Source: Chloroflexota bacterium (GTDB lineage Bacteria; Chloroflexota; Dehalococcoidia; UBA2979). From it: DNA of 39,984 nucleotides. Below, piece by piece: positions 9,388 through 17,144 of the stretch; the first letter of the stretch is position 1; every line of letters begins with the position of its first letter. The DNA lies in NCBI GenBank assembly GCA_009839925.1, contig VXOS01000114.1, positions 1 through 39,984 of the forward strand, read 5' to 3'. The notes beneath the pieces are model-generated. The model searched no databases, was not told the origin of the DNA, and worked only from the letters and a program-made list of their open reading frames with translations. A program made the translations under genes and the position numbers.

Positions 9388-9426
9388 CTCGCCCAACCCT
9401 TGCCCCTTACCAACCCGCACGGCGAT
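9388..9426. repeat. Imperfect direct repeat, copy A
   Basis: ctcgcccaacccttgccccttaccaacccgcacggcgat; cf. copy B at 10558-10595. Confidence 0.7.
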
Positions 9427-9430
9427 CTGG

Positions 9431-10486
9431 CTACTGCGCCTCGTCACTTCCGAGCCCCCAGCACTCGATGGAGCCGCCGGGCCTCAGGCCGCAGGTGTGC
9501 CAGCGCCCTGCGCTGATCGAAGTGAAGGCGCCATCGGGCGGCGAGGCTTGGCCCTCGGAGTCCCGGCCCCAACAGACGACGGTGCCATCACTCTTGACCC
9601 CGCAGATGTGCGCAAACCCTGTACTCACAGACATAAAGGGGCCGTCGGCTGTCAAGGACTCCGCCCAAGGCCCGCGGCAAAGAATCGCGCCGCTGAGTGT
9701 GACCCCGCACGAATAGTCATCGCCGGCACTTACGGAGATGAACCAGCCACCAACAGGACGCAGGGTCTCGGCGTCGGACCACTCATGGCCGCTACCGCAA
9801 CCCTCGTCCTTCGAGCAATGGCTGACCCACCGGAACCCTTGGCCCCAGCACTCGACAGAGCCGTCTGCCCGGACGCCACAGGCATGCTCCCAGCCGGCGC
9901 TCACGGAGACAAATGGCTGCGCAGGGGGCGAGGACTGGCCCAGGTAGTCAAAGCCCCAGCACGCGACCGAACCGTCGGCTCGAATAGCACAGCCGTACGA
10001 AGCGCCGACGCTCACAGCGGTGAAGGCGCCATGAGGCGGCGACGACTCGCCTTCGATATCCGCGCCCCAGCACGCGATCGAACCATCCGTCCGGACTCCG
10101 CAGGTGTGCGACACACCTGCGCTCACGGACCCGAAGGAGCCACTGGGTGGCGACGACTTTCCGTACTGGTCGTCGCCCCAGCACTCAACCGCACCATCAG
10201 CCTTGACTCCGCAGCTGTGCGACACACCGACGGTCACCGAAGTGAATGCCCCCTCGGGCGGCGAGGTCAGGCCGGGAATGGTGGGCGGCGGTACAACAAG
10301 TGGTGGGGATGTGGACGTGGGCGGCGGCGCACGCCGTGACGCGGCGGCGGGCTGCGACTCGGCGTCGGGCTCGCCGCCGGTGCAGGCGATGAAGGCGGCT
10401 CCGAGCAGGACCGCGAGCACGGCGAGCGACCACCCGGCCGGGGTGCGCGCAAACAGTCGCAGCCGGAAGTCCGTCATGGCCCTCAC
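9431..10486 (-). CDS. RCC1-repeat (RCC1_2-like) lipoprotein
   Basis: 351 aa; hydrophobic leader ending LLGAAFIAC|T (lipobox-like), Pro/Thr linker, about seven FxSVSAGxxHxCGVxxDGSVxCWG repeats. Confidence 0.9.
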   Translation of the reverse strand: MRAMTDFRLRLFARTPAGWSLAVLAVLLGAAFIACTGGEPDAESQPAAASRRAPPPTSTSPPLVVPPPTIPGLTSPPEGAFTSVTVGVSHSCGVKADGAVECWGDDQYGKSSPPSGSFGSVSAGVSHTCGVRTDGSIACWGADIEGESSPPHGAFTAVSVGASYGCAIRADGSVACWGFDYLGQSSPPAQPFVSVSAGWEHACGVRADGSVECWGQGFRWVSHCSKDEGCGSGHEWSDAETLRPVGGWFISVSAGDDYSCGVTLSGAILCRGPWAESLTADGPFMSVSTGFAHICGVKSDGTVVCWGRDSEGQASPPDGAFTSISAGRWHTCGLRPGGSIECWGLGSDEAQ

Positions 10487-10557
10487 GCATCACCGGGCCT
10501 CGAGACATCGCCGTCAACGAATGGTACGTCTCGTACGTCTGACTGGTTCCCTTTACC

Positions 10558-10595
10558 CTCGCCCAACCCTCGCCGCTACCAACTGACACGGCGAT
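10558..10595. repeat. Imperfect direct repeat, copy B
   Basis: ctcgcccaaccctcgccgctaccaactgacacggcgat; shares ctcgcccaaccct, taccaac and cacggcgat blocks with copy A. Confidence 0.7.
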
Positions 10596-10662
10596 ACTAG
10601 GTGCGGACGGCCGTCGCCCGGCGCGAGCCGGGGATCGAGCGGCCGCGGCGGGAGGAGCGGGG

Positions 10663-11682
10663 ATGAGCGCCAACCCGCACGCGGCGATCGTCGCCGAGGG
10701 CCTCGTCCGCACCTTCCCCGGCGTCCGCGCCGTCGACGGCATCGACCTCTCCATCGAGCGCGGCCAGGTTTTCGGCTTCCTCGGCGCGAACGGCTCCGGC
10801 AAGACCACCACCATCCGCATGCTCACCACGCTGCTGCGGCCCACCGCCGGCCGCGGCTACGTCGACGGCCTCGACGTGCAGCGCGAGGCCTCCGAGGTGC
10901 GGCGGCGCATCGGCGTCGCGCTGCAGGAGGCGGGCCTCGACGACCTCCAGACGGGGCGCGAGCTGCTGACGCTGCAGGGCCGCCTGCAGGGCATGTCCCG
11001 CGCCGCCGTCCGCCCGCGCGTCGACGAGCTGCTGGCCATCGTCGAGCTCGAGGACTCCGCCGACCGCAAGATCGGCACCTACTCCGGCGGAATGCAGCGG
11101 CGGCTCGACCTCGCCTCGGCGCTCGTGCACACGCCGAGCATCGTCTTCCTCGACGAGCCGACGAGCGGGCTCGACCCGATCAGCCGCGAGGCGCTCTGGC
11201 GTTATGTAGAGCGACTCAACCGCGACGACGGCGTCACCTTCTTCCTCACCACCCAGTACCTCGAGGAAGCCGACCGCCTCGCCGACGAGATCGCAATCAT
11301 CGACGCGGGCCTCATCGTCGCCTCCGGCTCGCCTTCGGCGCTCAAGGCGACGATCGGCGCGGACGTGGTCTCGCTGCGCATCGAGGACGGCGACGGCGCC
11401 GGGCAGGCGGTGGAGCGAGCGAGCGAGCGGTTCCGCGCGATGCCCGGGCTGGAGGAGCTGCGGACGACGGAGGACGCGCTGGTGGTCTACATCCGCGAGG
11501 GCAGCCAGGCAATCGCGCCGATCGTGACGATCGCCAACGAGACGGGCCTCTCCGTGCTCGAGGTCACACTCGCGCAACCGACGCTGGACGACGTCTTCCT
11601 GCGCGCGACGGGGCGGCGCCTGGAGGTGGACGCGGACGTGCCGGATCCGGGCGTGCGGGACGCCTCGGAGGCGGTCTCGTGA
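10663..11682 (+). CDS. ABC transporter ATP-binding protein (DrrA-like)
   Basis: Walker A GANGSGKTT, signature YSGGMQRRLDLA, Walker B IVFLDEPTSGLDP, H-loop LTTQYLEEAD region. Confidence 0.96.
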   Translation: MSANPHAAIVAEGLVRTFPGVRAVDGIDLSIERGQVFGFLGANGSGKTTTIRMLTTLLRPTAGRGYVDGLDVQREASEVRRRIGVALQEAGLDDLQTGRELLTLQGRLQGMSRAAVRPRVDELLAIVELEDSADRKIGTYSGGMQRRLDLASALVHTPSIVFLDEPTSGLDPISREALWRYVERLNRDDGVTFFLTTQYLEEADRLADEIAIIDAGLIVASGSPSALKATIGADVVSLRIEDGDGAGQAVERASERFRAMPGLEELRTTEDALVVYIREGSQAIAPIVTIANETGLSVLEVTLAQPTLDDVFLRATGRRLEVDADVPDPGVRDASEAVS

Positions 11683-12443
11683 CGGCGCTCGTCATCGCCT
11701 CCTCCCTGCTTTGCTGGCGCGCGGTGCGCGAGACGCTCCGCCAGCCCGGCGTCGAGGTCAGCAACCTCTTCATCCCGCTGTTCTTCTTCTTCGTCACCGT
11801 CGGCGCGATCAGCAACGTGGCCGGGCCGGCCTTCGGCGTCGACAACTACGAGGGCTTCCAGCTGCCGGTCGCCGTCCTCCAGTGCGTGGCCGGCGCCGCC
11901 TCGATCTCCGGCATCGCGATCGTCAAGGACATCGAGAGCGGCTACTTCGACAAGCTGCTGCTCACGCCCAGCCCGAGGCTGGCGATCGTGCTGGGTCGGC
12001 TCTTCGCGGACGCGATCCGGGCCATCGCGTTCACCGCGGTGATCCTCGTCGTGGTTTCGCCGGTGGGTGCGGGGATGGAGGCGGGGCCGCTCGGCTACCT
12101 CGTGATCCTCGCGCTGGCGGGGCTGTTCGGTGCGGCCTACTCCGGCATCGGCGCGACAATCGCGCTGCGCACGGGCAACGCGCAGGCAGCGCAGGCCGGG
12201 TTCCTGCTGTTCTTCCCGCTGCTCTTCCTCTCGCCGGCGTTCGCGCCCAAGGAGGTCTTCGACCCCTGGATGGAGTTCCTCGCCTCGATCAACCCCGTCA
12301 CCTACCTGCTCGAGGGCATGCGGGCGCTGGTGCTTGAGGGCTGGGAGTGGGACAACCTGGCCGGCGCGGTCGCCGCCGTGCTCGCCCTCGGCGTGGTCAC
12401 CATCGCGCTCTCGCTCTGGTCGCTGCGGGCGCGCACGCGCTGA
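11679..12443 (+). CDS. ABC-2 type transporter permease (DrrB-like)
   Basis: GTGA overlap with the upstream ATPase gene; multiple TM segments, FFFFVTVGAISNVAG and LLFLSPAFAPKEVFDPWMEFLASINPVTYLLEGMRAL. Confidence 0.93.
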   Translation: MTALVIASSLLCWRAVRETLRQPGVEVSNLFIPLFFFFVTVGAISNVAGPAFGVDNYEGFQLPVAVLQCVAGAASISGIAIVKDIESGYFDKLLLTPSPRLAIVLGRLFADAIRAIAFTAVILVVVSPVGAGMEAGPLGYLVILALAGLFGAAYSGIGATIALRTGNAQAAQAGFLLFFPLLFLSPAFAPKEVFDPWMEFLASINPVTYLLEGMRALVLEGWEWDNLAGAVAAVLALGVVTIALSLWSLRARTR

Positions 12444-12457
12444 GGCGCGCCGCAGCG

Positions 12458-12465
12458 TATAGAAT
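12458..12465 (+). promoter_or_regulatory. Putative -10-like element TATAGAAT
   Basis: AT-rich octamer in GC-rich context, about 25-32 nt upstream of ATG 12490. Confidence 0.35.
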
Positions 12466-12489
12466 CAGCCCCGAGGTCAGGAGGACCAC

Positions 12490-13755
12490 ATGGACTGGGA
12501 CGACTCTGCCGAACTCGCGGCCTTCCGCGAACGCATCCGCACCTTCTTCGAGGACAACCTGCCGGACCGCTACAAGCGAGCGGCCGCGGGCGAGTGGATG
12601 CGCCAGATGATCCCCGCTCCCGACGGCGAGCCGATGTACTTCGACGAGCCCAGCTGGGACCACGACCGGCTCTCGACCGACCCGGACGCGCGCGCGGCCT
12701 CGCGCGAGTGGGCCGACGCGCTCGCCGCCGAGGGCCTCGTCGCCCCGGCCTGGGCGAAGGAGCACGGGGGCGCCGGCCTGTCGACGCTGGAGCAGTTCGT
12801 CTTCAACGAGGAGCGCGAGCGCGCCGGCGCGCCGCGCGTCGGGGGGACGGGCGCGATGTTCCTCGGCTCCTTGCTGATGGTCTACGGCAGCGCCGAGCAG
12901 CAGGCGAAGTACATGCCGGCGATCGCCAACGGCGACATCCAGTGGGCCCAGGGCTACTCCGAGCCCGGCGCCGGCTCCGACCTCGGCTCGCTGCAGCTGC
13001 GCGCCCAGCGCGACGGCGACGAGTACGTCCTCAACGGGCAGAAGATCTGGTCCACGCCGCAAACCGCCGACTCGATGTACGCCCTCGTGCGCACGGACCC
13101 GGACGCACCGAAGCACAAGGGCATCTCGTTCCTCATGATCGAGGACTTCCACATCGACGGCATCACGATGCGGCCGATCGAGAACGCGGTCTTCGACCAC
13201 AGCTCGTTTGGCGAGACCTTCTTCGACGACGCGCGCGTGCCCGCCGAGAACCGCATCGGCGAGGAGAACAGCGGCTGGTACGTGGCGATGACGCTGATGG
13301 ACTTCGACCGCGCGTCGATCTCCAACACGGCCGAGGACCGCTCGCTGCTCGGGGACCTGAAGGAGTTCCTCGAGACACCCGAGGGCGCGGCGAAGTCGCG
13401 CCTCGCGGAGTCGGCGACGATCCGCGCGGAGCTGACGGATCGGGCGATCGAGATCGAGGTGGGCTACAACCTCTCGCTGCGGCTCGCCTCGCTGCAGGCG
13501 AAGGGGCTGATCCCGAACTACGAGGCCTCGATCGGGCAGGTCTTCTCGAAGGCGCTGAACCAGCGCATGGCGCGCACCGGCACCGTGATCTTCGGGCTCT
13601 ACTCGAATCTCTGGCCGGGCGACGAGCGCGCGCCGATGACGGGTGAGTTCACGCGCTCCTACGTACGCACGATCCCCTCGACGATCGCGGGCGGCAGCGC
13701 CGAGATCCAGCGCAACGTGATCGCCACCCGCGGCCTGGGGCTGCCCCGAGGCTAG
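12490..13755 (+). CDS. Acyl-CoA dehydrogenase family protein
   Basis: 421 aa; GYSEPGAGSDLGSLQLRAQRDGDEYVLNGQKIW; TIAGGSAEIQRNVIATRGLGLPRG. Confidence 0.95.
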   Translation: MDWDDSAELAAFRERIRTFFEDNLPDRYKRAAAGEWMRQMIPAPDGEPMYFDEPSWDHDRLSTDPDARAASREWADALAAEGLVAPAWAKEHGGAGLSTLEQFVFNEERERAGAPRVGGTGAMFLGSLLMVYGSAEQQAKYMPAIANGDIQWAQGYSEPGAGSDLGSLQLRAQRDGDEYVLNGQKIWSTPQTADSMYALVRTDPDAPKHKGISFLMIEDFHIDGITMRPIENAVFDHSSFGETFFDDARVPAENRIGEENSGWYVAMTLMDFDRASISNTAEDRSLLGDLKEFLETPEGAAKSRLAESATIRAELTDRAIEIEVGYNLSLRLASLQAKGLIPNYEASIGQVFSKALNQRMARTGTVIFGLYSNLWPGDERAPMTGEFTRSYVRTIPSTIAGGSAEIQRNVIATRGLGLPRG

Positions 13756-13804
13756 GAGCGGGGCGCCGGCCGCGCCCCCGCGGGGAAGGGGGCGTCCCGC
13801 CTGG

Positions 13805-13824
13805 ATTCCGGCTTTCGCCGGAAT
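13805..13824. repeat. Short palindromic repeat ATTCCGGC-TTTC-GCCGGAAT
   Basis: Perfect 8-bp inverted repeat, 4-nt loop; flanking GGATTCCGGCTTTCGCCGGAATGACGG resembles a dispersed intergenic repeat common in bacterial genomes (minus-strand translation FRRKPESR). Confidence 0.75.
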
Positions 13825-13860
13825 GACGGATCTGGCGGACCCGAAGGCGACGTGGGGGGC

Positions 13861-13877
13861 GCGGGGCGCAGCCCCGC
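13861..13877. terminator. GC hairpin GCGGGGC-GCA-GCCCCGC, possible terminator or REP-like stem
   Basis: Perfect 7-bp inverted repeat between the convergent ACAD and SPFH genes; no T-tract. Confidence 0.35.
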
Positions 13878-13951
13878 ATCAACTGAAGGCGGGTCGGCGG
13901 GGCCGAGCCGCCCTGCGCGGTACCCCTCGCGCTCGCTCCGGACTGACGGCG

Positions 13952-14839
13952 CTAGGACTCGCCGTTCGCGGAGCCATCGTCCTGGGACTCGCTGCGCGCG
14001 CCGCCGGAGATGCCGGCGAGCGTGCTGCTGAGGTTGCCGGCCACGCTCGCGAGGTCCATCGGGATGATCCACTTCGTGGACTGACCGTCGCCGAGCTGCT
14101 TCATCATCTCCAGGTACTGCAGCCCCATCGTGTTGGAGTCCACACCCTGCGCCACGTCGTAGATCCGCTCGAGGCCAATCGAGAAACCCTCGGCCTGCAG
14201 GATCTGGGCCTGCCGCGACCCCTCGGCGCGCAGGATCGAGGACTCGCGCACGCCCTCGGCCTCGAGGATGGCGGCCTGCTTGTTGCCCTCGGCGACGTTG
14301 ATCGCGGACTGGCGCTGGCCCTCGGACTCGGTGATCTGGGCGCGCTTCGTGCGGTCCGCCGTCAGCAGCTGGGTCATCGCGTCCTGGATGTCGTGCTGCG
14401 GGGTGATCTCGCGAATCTCGATCGAGGTGACGGTCACGCCCCAGCGCACGGTTTCCCCGGCGATCTTGGCCTGCAGGCGGCTGTTGATCTCCTCGCGCCG
14501 CGCCAGCACGTCCTCCACCGTCATGTCGCCGATCACGGCACGCAGCGAGGTCGTTGCGAGGTTGCGGACGGCGATGATGAAGTTGCTGATGTTGATCACC
14601 GCCGCTTCGGCGTCGACGACCTGGAGGAAGACCACGAAGTCGACATCGACGAGTGCGTTGTCCTTGGTGATCGAGGTCTGCTTCGGCTCCTCGATCACGA
14701 ACTCGCGCATGTCGACGCGCACGCCGCGGTCGATGAAGGGGACCATGATCACGAGGCCGGGGCCCCGCGTGCCGGTGTAGCGGCCGAGGCGGAAGATCAC
14801 CGCCCGCTCGTACTGCCGCACCACGCTGATGAAGAACAC
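13952..14839 (-). CDS. Slipin/stomatin-like SPFH (band 7) protein
   Basis: VRQYERAVIFRLGRYTGTRGPGLVIMVPFIDRGVRVDMRE...WGVTVTSIEIREITP...EAEGVRESSILRAEGSRQAQILQAEG; GTG start preceded by GAGGAGGTGG. Confidence 0.93.
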   Translation of the reverse strand: MFFISVVRQYERAVIFRLGRYTGTRGPGLVIMVPFIDRGVRVDMREFVIEEPKQTSITKDNALVDVDFVVFLQVVDAEAAVINISNFIIAVRNLATTSLRAVIGDMTVEDVLARREEINSRLQAKIAGETVRWGVTVTSIEIREITPQHDIQDAMTQLLTADRTKRAQITESEGQRQSAINVAEGNKQAAILEAEGVRESSILRAEGSRQAQILQAEGFSIGLERIYDVAQGVDSNTMGLQYLEMMKQLGDGQSTKWIIPMDLASVAGNLSSTLAGISGGARSESQDDGSANGES

Positions 14840-14880
14840 CCGCCACCTCCTCGGGACTGTCGGCTCACCCGGTTCGTTCG

Positions 14881-14886
14881 AGTATA
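14881..14886 (-). promoter_or_regulatory. Putative minus-strand -10-like TATACT for the slipin gene
   Basis: Plus AGTATA; reverse GGCTATACTCG; 42 nt upstream of GTG 14839. Confidence 0.4.
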
Positions 14887-14945
14887 GCCGTGCGCCGGAA
14901 GGCCCATGCGGCCGATGGTTCGGCGGCCCGGCGTGCGGCCTAAGT

Positions 14946-14951
14946 TATGAT
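14946..14951 (+). promoter_or_regulatory. Putative -10-like TATGAT for the CaiB/formyltransferase operon
   Basis: GTTATGATG upstream of 14994. Confidence 0.4.
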
Positions 14952-14993
14952 GCGCCGGGCGCCGCGTGAGCGGCGCGCGATGGAGGACCCGTG

Positions 14994-16205
14994 ATGGCCG
15001 AGACGAACGGCAACCTGGATCGGCGCGGCGCGCCCCGGATGCTCGAGGATCTCAAGGTGATCGACCTCACCACGATGATCGCGGGGCCGGTCACCGCGCG
15101 CATGTTCTCCGAGCTGGGCGCGAACGTGATCCACATCGAGCCGCCCTGGGGCGACGACGGACGCAACTCGACCACGCCGTTCCTCGGAAGCGAGGGCGTG
15201 CTTTACACCGTCTCGAACCGCAGCAAGCGCGGCATCGTGCTCGACATCCGCAACCCGAAGGGGCATGAGTTGCTGCTGCGCATGGTGAAGGACGCCGACA
15301 TCTTCATCGAGAACATGCGGATCGGCGTGCTCGACAAGCGCGGGCTCGGCTACGAGGACCTCGCGAAGATCAACCCCGGCCTCGTCTACGTCTCGATCAG
15401 CGGCTGGGGCCGCGAGGGGCCGCTCAAGTACGAGCCCACCTACGACGTGATCATCCAGGCCTTCAGCACCGCCATGCGGCGCTACGACGACCACGGTCCG
15501 CCGCGCCTCAACGGCTCGATGGTCGGCGACACCTCGACGCCGCTGCTCGCCGCCTTCGCGGCGATGGCGGCGCTGCGCGAGCGCGAGCGCAGCGGGCGCG
15601 GCTCGCACGTGACCAGCTCGCTGCTGCAGGGCGCGTTCCACATGATGGCGCCTCGCAAGGTGGTGCCGGAGAACGAGACGGGGCCGCCGCACGAGCGCCA
15701 GTTGCCGGCCGGGGCGGGCGTGTTCCAGACCTCGGACGGGGAGTGGACCTTCATCTGCGCCTGGACCAACGGGCAGTTCGAGCGCTTCGCCCAGCTCGCC
15801 GGCTACCCGCACCTCGCCGGCGACCCCGCCTACGCGACGCGCCAGCTCCGTGAGGCGGCCCAGGTGGAGCTGAACGAGCTGTTCAACGTCTGGGTGCAGC
15901 CACACACGCGCGGCGAGCTGATCGCCGCCCTGCGCGACGCCGACATCCCCTGCTCGCCCGTCTACGGCGGCGTCGAGGAGCTGATGGCGGACGAGCACGT
16001 CCAGGCCAACGACTTCGTCGTGGGCATCGAGCACCCGACGAAAGGCCGCATCTGGCAGATGGGCGCCGGCTTCGAGATCAACGGCGAGCGTCCCGAGCTG
16101 ACCTACTCGCCGCTCTTCGGCGAACACACCGACGAGGTGCTGCGCGAGCACGGCTGCTCCGACGAGGAGATCGCCGCTCTGCGCGAGGAAGGAGTGGTCG
16201 CGTGA
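14994..16205 (+). CDS. CaiB/BaiF class III CoA-transferase family protein
   Basis: LEDLKVIDLTTMIAGPVTARMFSELGANVIHIEPPWGDDGRN; GVLDKRGLGYEDLAKINPGLVYVSISGWG; GGAGG upstream of ATG 14994 (alternative GTG 14991). Confidence 0.93.
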   Translation: MAETNGNLDRRGAPRMLEDLKVIDLTTMIAGPVTARMFSELGANVIHIEPPWGDDGRNSTTPFLGSEGVLYTVSNRSKRGIVLDIRNPKGHELLLRMVKDADIFIENMRIGVLDKRGLGYEDLAKINPGLVYVSISGWGREGPLKYEPTYDVIIQAFSTAMRRYDDHGPPRLNGSMVGDTSTPLLAAFAAMAALRERERSGRGSHVTSSLLQGAFHMMAPRKVVPENETGPPHERQLPAGAGVFQTSDGEWTFICAWTNGQFERFAQLAGYPHLAGDPAYATRQLREAAQVELNELFNVWVQPHTRGELIAALRDADIPCSPVYGGVEELMADEHVQANDFVVGIEHPTKGRIWQMGAGFEINGERPELTYSPLFGEHTDEVLREHGCSDEEIAALREEGVVA

Positions 16206-17128
16206 GGATCGCGATCTTCGGGCAGGCCGCGTTCGGTCTGGACACCTTCAACGCGCTGCGCGAGGCCGGCGAGCAGATCGTCGGCGTCTCCACGCCTCGA
16301 ACGCCCGAGGGCGGGCGCCCGGACCCGCTGCGCGCCGCCGCCGAGGAGGCGGGCCTGCCCTGGCTGGAGACGCGCGCGCTGCGCCGCGAGGAGGCGTTCG
16401 AGGCCTACCGCGCGTGGGAGCCGGAGCTGATCGTCTTCGCCTTCGTCACCGACATCGTGCGCAAGAACGTGCTCGACGCGGCCACGCACGGCGCGATCCA
16501 GTACCACCCCTCGCTGCTGCCGAAGTACCGCGGCCGCTCGGCGATGAACTGGCCCGTCGTCAACGGCGACACGGAGACCGGCCTGACGATCTTCTGGGTC
16601 GACGAGGGCATCGACACCGGCCCTGTTCTGCTGCAGCGCACGGTCGAGATCCGCCCCGACGACACGATGGGCTCGCTCTACTTCGAGCGCCTCTACCCGC
16701 TCGGCATCGAGGCGCTCGCCGAGGCCACGGCGCTGGTGCGTGAAGGGCGCGCACCGCGCATCGAGCAGGACCATGCCGAGGCCAGCTACGAGCCGCCCTT
16801 CGAGGACGAGCACGCGCTGGTCGACTGGTCCCGCCCCGCGCGCGCGGTGTTCAACCACGTGCGCGGCTGCGACCCGGCGCCGGGCGCGATCGCGGCGCTC
16901 GGCGATGCGCGGGTGCGCCTCTTCGACCCCTCGCTCGCGCCCGCCGCGCCCTCGGAGCCGATCGGCACGGTGCTGGAGCCGGACGCGGCGAATCCGGGCG
17001 CGGCGCGTATCGCGGTGATCGGCGGCGTGCTGAGCGTCGGCCGCGTTCGCGCGGACGGCGGCAAGGTCGCGGCCTCCGAGGTGCTGAGTCCGGGCGACCG
17101 CCTGACAGCCGCGACGCTCGGCGCCTGA
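16202..17128 (+). CDS. Formyltransferase-family protein (methionyl-tRNA formyltransferase / 10-formyl-THF hydrolase domain-like)
   Basis: GTGA overlap with the CaiB gene; MRIAIFGQAAFGLDTFNALREAGEQIVGV, QYHPSLLPKYRGRSAMNWPVVNGDTETGLTIFWVDEGIDTGPVLLQ, FNHVRGCDPAPGA. Confidence 0.88.
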   Translation: MRIAIFGQAAFGLDTFNALREAGEQIVGVSTPRTPEGGRPDPLRAAAEEAGLPWLETRALRREEAFEAYRAWEPELIVFAFVTDIVRKNVLDAATHGAIQYHPSLLPKYRGRSAMNWPVVNGDTETGLTIFWVDEGIDTGPVLLQRTVEIRPDDTMGSLYFERLYPLGIEALAEATALVREGRAPRIEQDHAEASYEPPFEDEHALVDWSRPARAVFNHVRGCDPAPGAIAALGDARVRLFDPSLAPAAPSEPIGTVLEPDAANPGAARIAVIGGVLSVGRVRADGGKVAASEVLSPGDRLTAATLGA

Positions 17129-17144
17129 GCCGCGCCGGCCCTCG

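Noticed and set aside
9374-10339. Plus-strand 321-aa ORF through the RCC1 gene
   Set aside because: Antisense to the motif-supported RCC1 gene; repetitive only because the RCC1 gene is repetitive.
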